Assembly: GCF_029227915.1 (NCBI RefSeq)
Contig: NC_079880.1
Location: 8,211,501 to 8,275,500, forward strand
Source: Hydractinia symbiolongicarpus
Taxonomy: Eukaryota > Cnidaria > Hydrozoa > Anthoathecata > Hydractiniidae
Direction: 5' to 3'
DNA length: 64,000 nt
Below, piece after piece: positions 23,201-38,200 of this stretch. Under the pieces are notes generated by a model. That model saw only the letters and a program-made list of their open reading frames with translations. It made no database searches and had not been told where the DNA came from. The position numbers and the translations under genes are program-made. Position 1 is the stretch's first letter. Every line of letters starts with the position of its first letter.

Positions 23201-26200
23201 CGAAATACAAAATACAAAACCATATTTTGTATTTTAATAATACGAATAGGGAAGCGGTCAATTTTTCTAGAGAGAGTCACAAATAGGTAGATTAAGGAGT
23301 ATTTCCAACGATGGTGAATTATTCAATTAGCTTGATGGTCAGCCATAAATAATGCTATACCAAATGGAAAGTGGACAAGAAGCTTGTAAAGTTTTTATAA
23401 TTTCTGTTTAGATGACAGGTGTTGCAAAAGCAAAAAAACTTCAGCAAACAAGAAAACGTTACAAAGAAATTCAAATCAAGGTTTTTAATCTACTTGAGAG
23501 ACCAAGAACATGGTTTGGTGTATTGTATCACGGAGTTGTGTAAGTTGACTTGACTGCAAGGGATTTAAGTAACGCATTTATTGTATATTGGATTAGCATT
23601 GTGTAGGAGAATCTACAGCTTCTGTTGAATCTTTGTGATGAGTTTTTAAATTCTGTTTACAAGTATAAAAAAACCAGAGTAAAATAAGCAAGCAATCAGC
23701 CACTTATTTGTCCATTTTGAAACAAGTTTTAACTATATTAATAAATGGGAAAAACACCAAAACGTCTAATGATGAACAAAGTTTTACCTTTTTAATTAAA
23801 AAGTTGTAGCTAAACTAACTTGCAGATCAAATAAAATTATGTGCAAACCACCCATATCCAAAGACTGCTCATATTTTGTTAACTCTGCATAGTTATTTTA
23901 ATTAGCAACTAATTAAGGATGAAATATTTTCCATAATTTGTATATTTTAACGGCTTTTTTTCTTTTTTCTAGATTTTTGCTGATTATGGCAAGTTTGTTT
24001 TTAAGCGTCATAATTACAATGAAAGATTTTGAAGAAGATTTAAATATCCTTAATGCTGTTTACTATCTGGTCAGTGGAATTTACAGACATTTGATTTTTT
24101 TTTATCTGTTATAAGAGTTGTTTTATTATATTTTAGAAACCTTTAACCATCAAAATTTCAAAGAAATGTTATTTGCTTTTTATAGGAAATATCTCTTGTT
24201 ATCGTGTTCAGTGTGGAATATATACTTCGCATGTGGTCCTGTTCATGTCATGGTAATTACAAGGGATTCTGGGGAAAAATGAGATTCATAAAAAAACCAT
24301 ACATGGTAATAGGTATGTTTTCAATACTCTGTCATGTTGCAACAGATTTATGTTATTAAGAATATACTTGAAATAAACTTATCAACTGGCAGTGCAATTC
24401 TGTTTGAGTTGAAGCTAATATATAATTGGAATAGCCATTTGTTATTTTGTAACTTGTATAGCAGCAGCCATCTTTTAGTTTTGTTTTGAAAGTTTAGCAA
24501 GTATATACCCTAAATGAAAACCAACCAATGTGCTGAATAAAAACCACCTTTTATCCTTGCATGCTATGATTTTTTTCTTTCAATGACTGCTAGCTCTTGC
24601 CTTCTAGACATCATTGTGATTGTTGCAACGACTGTTGTTGTGGCTACCACAACACAATCGAATAAATCCAATTATTTCAGTGTGTCGGTGTTCAGGTAGG
24701 TGTTGTGAAAGAGACTTCTCTATTAAGTAAGATTCCCACCAGTGTAAATTCTGTGACCTCTCCCCAATTATTGTGAAAAATTTTAGGATGGCAGGAATTA
24801 TATGCTTAAAATGAGTTTCTATGTGGTTTATATCAATATATGATATAATATAATTATATAGTTTAGAAAAGCTATAATTAGAAGAGATGAAAACCCCCAT
24901 TCGTTTGTCAAATTTATAGGAAAAGATAACAAAAAAGAGCTTTTTATCAATCTAGGTTACTTCTTTTTTCTTTAAGTGCTGACATGCATGTAGGACAAGA
25001 TTTGTATTAGTTGTAAAATTATTTCTTACATGTATGTTTGGTTACCAGGTGGTTCCTGTTGTTACTAAGGAGTTATATGGATACTAGAAATAAAATACAG
25101 ACCACCAGATTTAAAAGAAATATTGATCCAGTGAAATGACCTGATTTCTGATCCCAGTTGTTTTTTTAAAATAGGGGAATATATAAAGGAAAGTGTTAAA
25201 GTTATCTTGAAAAAAAAAACATTTGCATTAGTAAAAGGAAAAAAAAAAGTTCATAAGTAATTATGCTTCAGTGATTCTACATTCACATTATTTTCTTTTT
25301 AGTATGTTCTTAACACACTATAAATTTTAGCCTTGTTTTTATAAAATATTTCTATTATTTTGTTTTGTTTAGATTTCTGCGCTTTTTGCAAGTCTTGCGT
25401 ATTCTACGGTTAGACCGACAACGCGGAGCTTTCAAGATAGTCAGCCATGTGGTGTATGAACACAGACAGGTACAAGATTTTGACCATACCGGAATTTATG
25501 AGCTTGTATTCAATCAATTTCATTCCCCATGTACTCTAGAATATTGAATAAACAATAAAATTGGAATAAACAGAGGGGTGGAAAAAACATTGAAAATCAA
25601 CAATTAAGGGCATTTCAATAATTGGTGGATTGGAAATATTTCCACGAAAAGCTTACTTTGTTTAGTTAAATGACAAGCCAGAACATTCAAACATTGTTGT
25701 TCGATTTTTTTCTTCAGACTGCTTGTATTTTGACATACTGTTTCTATCTAATTACAGGCAAAAGTATATAGGTTGAATGTTTCAAACCAGTTAAAAACTT
25801 TGCTTATCTCAAAAAATGACCAGTTGAAATAAAAAGGCAAAAAAAGCTCAGAAATTACCAATAGAGTGATCTAGGGACGATTATTTAAAACTACACCAAC
25901 TTTACTTTTTAAAATTTACATCTGAATTGTTTAAGCATCAATTTTGGAAGCCAGTTTCATCACTCTTGTGGATATATGCTCTTAAACACATAGAGCTGTG
26001 CAAAAATTCTGCTTATTATTACTATATTTAAGGTGCTCATTACTATAAATTGACTTGTGTAATTTTGTTTTAACCTGTTTTCGTATTTTGACCTTTCTTT
26101 TTGCGTTTTGACTTGTCTTTTTGTGTTTTAGAGTGTCAAATTACTTACAAAAAGACTCGGAAACGTGGGATCATAAACTCTTTTTTCTTTTTTTCTTTTT

Positions 26201-29200
26201 TTTTTACTTTGCTAGGAATTGATGACATGTTGGTATATGAGTTTCATTTTACTGGTGGCATGTTCATTTCTGGTTTACCTTGCTGAGAAGAGTGATGAAC
26301 AGCCTGACACTGCTCAAATGAAGGATTTGGGTGAAGGGATGTACTTCGCCATTGTAGGTGCCAACTTTTTTTCATCTGACTCTCTTTCGCATGTTTATAA
26401 CTTAAACATGTAAATTTTAACGTGTTTGTACCTAATTTAAAAAAAAAAACAGAATTGTTTGTTTCTGTGATAAGATGATTTTTCTTTTGAAGAAACTTTG
26501 ACTAACTTCGTGTTTGTGATGTGTTTTTTTTGTAATGAGAGTTGGATAACTTTTCCAATTTTTTTTAATTTAATTTTACTTGCATGTGTGTAATGTTCTT
26601 CTATTTTACAATAACTTTAAGGACATTATTTTAAGGTTTTTTTCCTCAGATATTTTGTTAAGTGAATTTTGAATAGAATTGTTGTCACAGTATACATTGA
26701 AATATATCTTTTTTAGATCACTCTTTTGACAGTTGGTTATGGTGATATATCTCCTCAAAATTGGGTCGCAAAAATTCTCACATGTGTATTTGCTTTTGTT
26801 GGCACTGCATTTTTTGCCCTACCTGCTGTGAGTAAATTTATTGTTTGCAAAAAATTATTTTCATGAAATTAAATGTGTGCAGTGTTTGCCACACCTCAAA
26901 ACTTCTCAAATTTCTCTAATAACAACAACTTTCTACTCAAATCTCCTCAATTTTCCTTTTACTAACATATATTTTTTCACAGGTTTTTTATTTTAAAATG
27001 CATAAAATGATACATTGTGCGTAAACTAAAATATCTGCAGATATTCTCAATTTCTTTAAAACATAATATTTTATTTTTATTTTTTAAAAAATAAAATCAT
27101 TTGCTCAAAAACGCTTGTACATGTTTATCAAAATCCTTAAATTTCAAATTTGAATTGGTAAAAAGAGTGACAACTCTAATTTGATACATTTGTTGAAAGA
27201 CCAGTACCTATTTTGTGAATGTTTTAAGTGTTTTTACAAGTCTTGCATAGTTAAACCCACTATACTTGCCACATACGAAACTGGCTTATTATGATAAAGA
27301 TTTAGTATCTTTACCTGAGTGTTTGGTTATTTTCAGGGCATCTTAGGATCTGGTTTTGCAATCCAGGTCGCACAAAATCAGAAACGAAAGCATTTCAACA
27401 GAAGAAGATACCCTGCAGCACTTGTCATACAGGTAGAACTTTCTATCCTTTTTATTAATTTATTTATTTAACTGCTTTCACTCTGCGTCTGATCGAAAGT
27501 AATACTATTTTTAAAAAACTATAAGTTTCATGCTTTCCAGTGGTGAAAACCACATGCCAAAAATCATTTCATAATAATCTTGTTAAGTTTAAATTATTAG
27601 AATATATTTTTTTGCTATATTTCATTTGTCTATTTCATTGATTAACATTTTTAGTCATAGCGTCTACATTTTTTTAAATGGATTTGTGTGATGTATATGA
27701 ATGTTTTTGATGGTAAGGATGGAATTTGAACTGAACTAACACATTTTTTCGCCAGTACTGTATATTTGTTTTTTAAATAGTATAATAAATTAAGTAATAT
27801 ATATATATAATATTATAATAATTTAATATATTTAAGCATACAGAAGAAGTGGTCAACTTAAAATATATCCCTGTGTAATTTGAAAGCGTTTATAAAAAAA
27901 ATTCAAAATATATATAAAGTGTTGTTTATAAAAAAAAATTAACATTTTATAAAGTTTTTTTTTCAGCAATTCTTTTTGAAAAAATTGTTTGGAGCTCCTT
28001 CGTATTAAAATAAGTGCCAGATATTTTTGTTTGAGAGAGACCGAAAATATAACACAAAAACTCATTCAAGGAATTGGGGAAAACATTGTTGTGTATTCTC
28101 ACCTTTTTTTGTTTTTATAGTACTCATGGAAATGGTTTGTGTCAAATCAACGCAGTGACGATTTTCCAGCTACGTGGATACCACACCAAGTATTAGCCCC
28201 ATTAAAAGAGAAAAAGTACTCCACATACTCTCGTAGTCCAGGTGCATCACCCACTGGTGGTCGACGTAGCATGTCATATCTACGTAAAAAATTTCATTCC
28301 ACACGAAACTACACATATGCAGAAGGAGATGGTTTTAACTCGAGAAGAAGTTCTATAGGTGCTACTATACCTTCTGCTTTGGATTTACGTGACCGATGCC
28401 AGTCGGAAGGGAATCTTTTACTTGTGGGTCCGCGCAATTTCGAAGATAACCAGGCTACTATTGTCAGTCTACCACCTGAATATAGAGAAAGTAAGTCTAG
28501 TTTTAGCCGATATTTTGTTTTCATTCAAAAAAAATTTTTGTAAGAAGGTCAAAATGAATTTTTATTTCAGGTGTTTTTGATACCAGAAACGCAGGTCTTT
28601 ATAACAGCACACAAGATATTCATTTTAAACCGTAAGTGATACTGTTAAGCCTAGTCAACTATCATATGTAAAAGTTTTATGATATGTGACTCACCTAGGT
28701 TGTCGTTTAGGTTGACTGAATATGAGAAAAATGCAATTCGTTTTATCCGGAAAATTAAATTTCGTGTAGCTATAAGGAAATTCAGGGTAAGTGTAACCTT
28801 AGATTTTTATTAGATCTGAAAGTTTGTAGTATGTATGTTATATATATAATTTAAATTTAATAATATATGATTATACACCTTATTACACGAAATTAACGCT
28901 GTGTGGTTATTAACGTGGTTAAAAATAACAGGTCATTAATTAATGCGGTTGCTTGAGAAGACCTAGTTTAAGTGTGTGGAAATTAACGCGGTTAAAGACA
29001 AGTTTTGACAATTTTCATGTAACTAAACATTTTTTATTCAACAACAATTCAATGTAAAAGTTAGTAGAAATGTCTACTTCATAGCATCGAATGGGTTCAA
29101 ATGAATATAATTTGTACCCACTTCACGAGTATTTTCAATGACGGCGGTAATACCAGCACTCTGCCAACCATTTTTTATAATACTACTTTTTTTGATTGGA

Positions 29201-32200
29201 GAAACTTGTATGCCTCGACCATCACTTTGGCATAATACGGTTTCAACCTACTTCTACTTTGATTGAAGTACATTGCGGTTCGGTTTTTCACGAAGGGCTG
29301 ACATTATCGAAGACGTAAAGTACTTGCTCAAGGCTCTCTTCTCTAACTTCTTCAAACTACCATTGGTCGTTAAATCTAGATGTTGTAACAGATGCGTCAT
29401 GTTTTTAGGGTCCATAACGCACTCGACGCTGTGTTGAGATTAGTAGATTGGGCTTTGAACGCATCCCTATCAAAAGGGTTTTCTGATTTGCATCTTTCAC
29501 TTTTTCTACATAGGGCACTAAGACTTTCTCAATGAGGCGAATACTTTCTTTTTCCTTACTCCAATGCTTTTTATTGTAAGAACTTTCCCGTTATACTTGG
29601 TATGCTATGGCAGGAGGAGCAAAATTCAAAGCTTTTGTTAATGATGCAAAACAGAGGCCATCCCCATTACTTCAGGGTGGGCTTGAAATACAAATCAAAA
29701 TAGAAGTAAGCTGGCTGAACATACAAAAATTTTCCATTTACACAGCAGAACTTCAATATCCAATGTATTTGGATTATGTCGACGGCTCCAAAGCTATCTT
29801 GGAAGAACTTGTTGGCCATGAAATCGAAGATTCAGATACGATGAGGAAATGGAAAGTGACAATGAAGAAGAAAGTAATTGCGAAAATTGTAGTGACAATG
29901 AATGTATATGATTACTCATTAGTTATAATTAGTATTTCTTTTTGTTGAGAATTTATTAAAATGTAGGATCCGTCTTGTTCTTTTCAGGATAACATACCTC
30001 TGTGAGAAATAGCCTTAAAGTTTAAATTTGAGGTCAAAAAATGTATATATATGATGTATATAATAATGTGTGTATACATTAGGCAGTTTTTAATTTTTTT
30101 TCGTTTTTTTTTTTTTTTTTAAATCACAAATTAAGGGTGGTTTAATTAACACGGACCAGAAATTAAGGGTGGTTTAATTAACACAGACTAGAAATTAAGG
30201 GCGGTTTCTATTAACACGGCTGGAAGTCAACCGCGGTAATAACCACACAGCGTTAATTTCGTGTAGTAAGGTATATCATTCCGGCATTATGATACAAAAA
30301 ATTTTTACTGGGTTAAATTATCTAAATCATAAATATATTATATATTACATATATATATACCAACCGGTTTTGATGTTGCACTGTAAATGGCTTAATGTCC
30401 AAATTTTGCTAAGTCACCACATGTTAAGGGCATGTATCCATATTTCAAAACCTCTGTAACGACAAATTGTAAAATAGAGAACCATACAACTTTTCAAAAC
30501 AAGTTTCAAATGATTACATTTATGTAATAAAATTTAACACAAAAAAGCTGGTTGATTAGGTTGATTTGGGACATTTAACTTGATCTGTAACGCAGTAAGT
30601 AAATTTGATATCTATATATTAATAAGCCAGTTCCGTGTGTCTGTAACAGGCAAAGTGGATATGTTCATTTTCCTTTGATGTTACCGAAATTTTCTCTGAA
30701 GTAACCGAAAAATGCATGTCTAATATGTTATATTTTCTGACGTTACGGCGCGACGTCAATAACACTACTTTAACGTCAATATCTTATATTAAATTAATGA
30801 AGCCGTTACAGTGCACTTAAAACTTTGAGGCCAAATAACTTGGAAACGAGGTGGTGACGTCAATGATTTTTCACCGCGTGGGTAACTAGGGACCACCTGG
30901 GACCAATTTGGGTAAGTTTCCCAAACCTTGGTCCCTGAATCCGTTTCGGAATGAACGGGTTGATGACGTCATCACAAAACCTTCAAACCCCAATATCTCT
31001 GCAACCGTTTGTCAAAAGTTCATGTTTCTATACATTTTCTTGATCAGCATTTCAAGATCTATACGATGAATGCAACGGGTGTACGAATTTGTAAAGAAAG
31101 TTTTTTTGGAACTTTTGGTAGGGACTTCGCTGACGTCAGCAAAGTTTTTAAGCCCTTATATCTTCTTAGGCGTTTGTCAAAAACATACGGTACTATGCAT
31201 TATTTTGACCAGCGTTTCAACTCTATACATTACAGACAACGAATGACTAAATTTCACCAATTTTCCTTCTGTGTATGCACTGCTGATGTCAGCAAAAAAT
31301 CTAAAGCAACCTATTTTTCCGTTCTTCTGCCTTAGTGGATTTTTCCACGGGCTTTATCGACTAGTCTCTTATAATAATACGCTAAGTGTGTCTGTCTGTC
31401 ACTTTTGCAAAGTGGATAAAATTTCTTTGATAAAGTCTATAAAACATCGCCTATAAATTTGTTCTTTAAATTAGCAAACTTTGACGTTAAAGCAATATTG
31501 ACGTCAAAGGAAAGTATATTAAGATTAGTGAAGCCATTGCATTGCACTTTTAAATTTAAGGCTTAATAACTTGGAAACGGGTGGAAATAACTGACGTCAT
31601 CTCCTGCGTGGGTAACTAGGGACCACCTAGGACCAATTTGGGTAAGTTTCCCAAACCTGGGTCCCCAAATCCGTTTCGGAATGGGTGGGTTGATGACGTC
31701 ATCAAAAAACCTTTAAACCCTAATATCTCTGCAACCGTTTGTCAAAAGTACATAATCCTATACATTTTCTTGATCAGCGTTTCAAGATCTATACGATGAA
31801 GGCAACAGGCATACACATTTCTGAAAAAAAAAGTTTTGTGTTCTGACATGTCTCTGCTGACGTCATCAAAATTTAAATGACGGTTATTTTTCTCTGTTAT
31901 CCTGCCTAAGTGGATTTTTCCACGGGCCTTATCGACTAGTCTATATAATAATACGCCAGTTCTGTCTGTCTGTGACTTTTGCAAAGTGGATTATATTCTT
32001 CACAATTTCCTTTAACAAATTCTATAAAACATCGCCTATAAAATTGTTCTGTAATTTACCAAACTTTAACGTTAAAATAGTATTGACGTCAAAGGAAAGT
32101 TAATTAAGATTAGTGAAGCCATTACATTGCACTTTTAAATCTAAGGCTAAATAACTTGGAAACGGGTGGAAATAACTGACGTCATCTCCTGCGTGGGTAA

Positions 32201-35200
32201 CTAGGGACTACCTGGGACCAATTTGGGTAAGTTGTCCAAACCTGGGTCACCAAATCCGTTTCGGAATGGACGGGTTAATGACGTCATAAAAAATCCTCTA
32301 AACCCTAATATCTCTGCATCCGTTTATCACAGGTACACGATCCTATACATTTTTTTGATCATCGTTTCAAGATCTATATGATGAAGGCAACAGGCATACA
32401 CATTTCTGAAAAAAAAAATTTTGTGTTCTGACATGTCTCTGCTGACATCATCAAAATTTAAATGACGGTTGTTTTTCTCTGTTATCCTGCCTAAGTGGAT
32501 TTTTCCACGGGCCTTACCGACTAGACTCTTATAATAATAAGAAGTGTATGTGACGGTCATAGTGGATATCCTCATTTTCCTTTAATATCGCCGAAATTTT
32601 CTTTGAAGTCGCCGAAAAAATTATGTTTTAAATGTTAAACTTTATGACGTTACGGCGCGACGTCAATAACACTACTTTAACGTCAATATCCTATATTAAA
32701 TTAATGAAGCCATTACAGTGCACTTAAAATTTGAGGCCAAATAACTTGGAAACAAGGTGGTGACGTCAATGATTTTTCACCGCGTGGGTAACTAGGGACC
32801 ACCTAGGACCAATTTGGGTAATTTTCCCCAACCTAGGTCCCCAAATCCGTTTCGGAATGGGCGGGTTGATGACGTCAACAAAAAACCTTTAAACCCTAAT
32901 ATCTCTGCAACCATTTGTCAAAGACGCATGATCCTATACATTTTCTTGATCAGCGTTTCAAGATCTATACGATGAAGGTATAACAGGTATACAAATTCCT
33001 AAAAAAATTTTTAAGGTTTTGACGGGTCTTTGCTGACGTCAGCAAAATTTTTAATCCCTTATATCTCCTTGGGCGTTCGTCGAGAACATATTATCCTGTA
33101 CATTATTTTAACCAGCATTTCCACCTCTACACATAACAGACAACGAATAAACAAATTTCGCGAATTTTTTTATCTGTACTGCACTGCTGACGTCAGCAAA
33201 ACATCTAAACAAACTCTCTTTTTATTGACCTTTTGCCTAAGTGGATTTCTCCATGGGCTTTATAGACTAGTATAATACTATTATTTTATCATTTAAGCTC
33301 TATCCAGTGGTGTAAGTAGAAGAGTGACTAAGGATTTTACTTGTACAAGAGAGAGCCCATGAACTTGCTTTTCTTATATATTTTGGTGTGCAAAATACCA
33401 CGAAGTTAGCTGGAAACCCTCTTGAATAATATATAAAGGAAAAACAACAAACCCAAGATCAAGCTTACACCTTGACCCTTAACCGAAAAATTTGTTTTCA
33501 CAATCCAACATCAAACCGTTCGGTGTCTTTTCATTAATCTCTGACTGATTAAATGGTTTGCTTCGTTTTACAAACTAATAAAATCACCATCCATCTAAGT
33601 CGTGAAACAACAATTAAGAGGGAAAACCAAACAACTTTTGGTTCTCTGATTTGTGTGAATGCACAACCCTGTGTATTATAAAGAAATACCTATAGATGTG
33701 TGCCAAAATATAGGCATTTTGCTGTACAGACATAAAGATTTATCTAGTAAATTCTATATATATATTCCTATCTAAATATGTAATCCTATATATTTAGATT
33801 TATCCTATATGCTTTCTCTGTTTCTTTCTCAAGTGAATACAGGTTAAGAAAACTGTGGTACTTCCAAATAAGCGGATTTTTTAACACGCCCACATAACAA
33901 AATAATCCACGTTGAGGTTCATAAAGGTCTTAAATATCAGAAAAAATGGTTGTGCGGTGGTCAGCAACAATTAATGCTGTTTTCGAGAATGGATTTAACC
34001 GAAAATCTAAATCCTAAGTCGGATGTGAAATTGGGCAAATTTAAAATGGGAGCATATAATAAAGAAATGAGATGAGATTGGGGATAAGCTGTCTTGTTTT
34101 TAACATATTTTGTCCATGATTATAAGTCAAAATAAACAATGTGGCTATTATGCCAGGTTTGTAATGTTTTGTCCCATAGGAAGAATGTCGACCATATGAT
34201 GTAAAAGATGTAATCGAACAATACACTGAAGGTCAGATGGAAATGTTTGGATTCATCAAAAAATTTCAGTTAAGGTAAAGTAATTGGAGATAGATGTTCA
34301 TTCATTTTCGTCACTTTCTAACAGAAGCTATTTAATTGCCGCTCCATATTGGGGCGGCAGCATAGTCGAATTGTAAGATATTTATGTCTTGGTATGCCAG
34401 AACAGATCTCACAGTTTGATTTGATTTTCACGCTTCCTTATTAAGGGTGGTAAAATTCTTGCAATGTATATTCAATAATTGAGACAAGGTTATCCCGAAC
34501 TAACCGTACCTTACTAGTCGATAAAATCCATTTAGGCAGGAAAAAAAATGGAAAATATCTGTCATTTGATTTTTAACGACGTCATCAATAACCCCTCCAG
34601 ACTTAAAAACTTTACACCAGAAGTATATTAATCAGACCGACGTATAAGCTAACCTATTATTCTAATAAACTAGTTGCTTAGGCAGATAACCAATGGAAAA
34701 CATCCGTCGTGAATTTTGATGTTGTCAGTAATGACCCATCAATGCATGTCATGGTCACTGTGTTTTTAAAAAATTCACTTTGATTTTTTGTTATTTTCCA
34801 GTAACTTTTCTTTTTAAAATTAGAACGTTTTAATTTCCCAGTAACTTTTTTGAAGTAGTCTGAGAGTGTCACGAATGCAGGGAACATTTCAAAATTACAG
34901 TAAAAAGGTTTAAAAATGGTCGCATTAACTCGAATTATTTTTCACTCAACCTTTTTTAGACGTTATTTGGTATGACGCTGGAAACGTGCCCGCGGGAAAT
35001 TAAAATTTATATATATTGAAGATTAAATGCTCAATTTTTTAAAAACTTTGTTATTTTTTTTTTCGACTGATATCTTTTCCAACAATTTTAATTCCACCTG
35101 ATGATGGCTTAACAAGTTATTAGAAATTGCTCAAACCCACCCCGGGTTAACCAACTAGTCTATGCTATACTGTTCGCTGTCTGTTATCGAAAGATGATAG

Positions 35201-38200
35201 CTGCTAGTGGTAACGGGAATTTTTTGTAGATAATCCAGCAGTTTGAAAAAAATATTTTATATTTTTTCTTTTAACTGCCAACATTTTTTGTTTGCAGTTA
35301 ATAGATATCATAGTTTATTTAAGTCTGCTTCGACATTATATATTTTTTAACAGAATCTTTTCTTTTCTTTAGATTGGAATCTACTTTGGGCATACGAGGT
35401 AAGTTTTTGTAAATTAGGTCTGTCGGTAGGAAGCCCGAGACTCGCCTTGCGAGAAATGCTATGTAGTATATCCTTGATAAGGTTCTGTATCTAATGAAAT
35501 TGCTTTAATTTATCACGTGATTTATTCTAGCCAATTAAAAACGTAAAAAATATATAATCGACTGCTTGTTTCACACAGACAGACAGACAAAATTTCCGTA
35601 TTATTATAATAGACTAGTTTTTTGAACCGTGGAATTAACAATTTTAAAGTATTTCTGGTCACAAAAGGATGTGTTGTTAATTTCTTTTATTACACTGCAA
35701 ATAAAATGAAACGAAATCGACAACAATGACAATGTTTAATTGCCCGGAACCTACGTGGTAAATTAAATTGCAACAAAGCAATTACATTTGTGGTGGTTAT
35801 AAAACTCTCACGACCAATTAAAATACAATAGCGAAATTTTTAGTTTTATTTTAACTTCATTTTATATCCTGATTTGTTCCAGTCAATAAAAAATGTAAAA
35901 TATCTTCAGTGTCAGACGATGGCCATTGTGTTGGGCGAAACTTTATTAACGTTCTTCTTTTCCCCCAATACAAACACATTGTGTGATTTGTGTATGGAGA
36001 ATTTGTTTGTTTCCGCTGCAATTCTGTTATTCTATATACCTTTTTTTTGTTAAACACAACATATCCATAGTATTCTGTATTTTAGAATCTGAATCAATTG
36101 ATCCACGGCGTACTTTAAACGCAAGACTTGGTGCAGTAGAACATAAGGTGCTGACGCTTGTATTTTTTTTGGCTGTATTGACCTATATCTTACAGTAGGA
36201 ACCCGGAACCTGGAACCTTACCGGATTTTGGAACGACAAAAATACAAGGGATATTTATAGTTTAAGCAGGCTTTTACACAGAGGGAACAAAAATTGCTAG
36301 TGTTTGTGCAATTTATTCGGGGTTCTGATTACGACAGAACTAAGCAAGAAATCTAACGTACCAGATATTTTCGGAAAAAATCTTAACAAAAATTGTTCCC
36401 TTAATGGACAGTAATACAAGATAAAACGTTTCAGCGGTTTTATCCTGTAATGGTTAATGCGCATTTCAAGGGAAAATAAAACCTGGGATGCAGAGACTTT
36501 AGAAGGTGGAACACGAGACTGGGGATGCGGGTGAGATGTTTGCGAACGATAATTATTTGTGCCAAGGAATTGAAAAGAAGCAAAGCAAAAAGACAGGGTT
36601 ACTTGACAGTAGAAAAAGAAAGTTTTGGTAGCTAATTTTAGACAGGGTAAAAAAAGAGGATTTATCCAAATACTAGTCGAAGAGGCCTGTGGAAAAATCC
36701 ACTTAGGCCAAAAAGAAATAAAAATAATCCGTCATTTGAATTTTGATGACAGCAAATTTAAAAAAAAACAGTTGAGGTTCTTAGGGTAAGGAGACAAATT
36801 ATCGAGCACAACTTTACCTTTATGGCAGCATTGAAACCACTCTTCATTTTTAGACGTTACAGCTTGACAATACTCACATTTTTAACACCTAAATAATAAA
36901 TATTAGGCAATAAATGTTGACGTGCAACATTATAGTACGGGGCGTTTCTGCGAGCATGAACAGCAACGTTTCGTTGTGCATTTGCTCGTCTTCTATTTAC
37001 AACCTGTTCAACATTTTGCCTTTACCTCAAGCAACAGCTTGCGTTTCAGCATTTTGAGCACTTCTTTTCACAGCGCGATCAGTATTTTTTTCTAAACAAC
37101 GTGCAGCAGCTTGCCTTTCAGCATCTCTAACACATTTATTAGCAGCGTGATCAGTATTTTCTAAACAACGTGCAGCAGCTTCCCTTTAGCATCTCGAGCA
37201 GGTCTATTAGCAGCGTGATCAGACTTTTTTCTTAACAACGTGCAGCAGCTTTCCTTTCATCATCTCGAACACGTCTATATACAGTGTGATCAGTATTTTC
37301 TAAACAAGGTGCAGCAGCTAGCATTTCATCATCTCGAACGCGTCTATATACAGTGGGATCAGTATTTTCTGACCAACGTGCAGCAGCTTGCCTTCCACCA
37401 TCTCGAGCATGCCTATTGAAGTGAAGATATTGATCAGTATGAGTTGGTTTGTGGTATACTGATACTGATAAATTACCACCGTCGCGGGACACTGTAGTGT
37501 CTAAGAAAAAAAGCGTGCCGTTCTTCTCGTAGTATTTTAATATACATTTTCGTGTGTAAATTTTTAATATTTTCATAAATAAGTCTAGATGTGCTATTTT
37601 AATTATTAAAAAGATGTTATCCACAAATCTTTTCCAAACCCTGGAATCGTGGTTTGCAGTTGGTTAAGATGTAGTCTAATCCTGCATAAAAATTGGGTTA
37701 CACCGTCAAATAAATTCATGTTTGGTAAGCACAACTTCGATCAAGGATATTAGTTTGTCATAAGGATGTGTGTTTTGCTCTCATACTCATTATCATTCAA
37801 CAGTGATTCCCTGATGGTACATCATGTTTTCTTTATCGGTACATTTGTGTGTAGTAAAATAACATCAATGATGCCATACACTCATCGTCCTCAATCCGTG
37901 TGTTTCTGATAATTTCCGAAAAATTTCGAGTTGTTACAGTGACCACTCTTTATGTATTGCTAAGAATGGAAGCTAGATATTTCGATAAATTATATACGAA
38001 ACCATTGGGTGTATTGGAATTCTCTGTTCTCGTGGATTTGTCATATTTGTCTTACCGCGCAAGAAAATTTTTTAACAATTTGATCGCATTTTTCTTTTTT
38101 TTTGTTTGTTATTATAAAGTAGTCTTATTTATACCTCTGTGGAGGCGAATTTTCATTTTTTAAACACGTGACTCTTCTCCGTTTTGTTCAGAATGAAAGT

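Noticed and set aside
31742-32575. Two similar minus-strand frames (31742-31984 and 32327-32575) as a duplicated small gene
   Set aside because: They are the same segment of the tandem repeat, and the similarity follows from the repeat; other copies break the frame.
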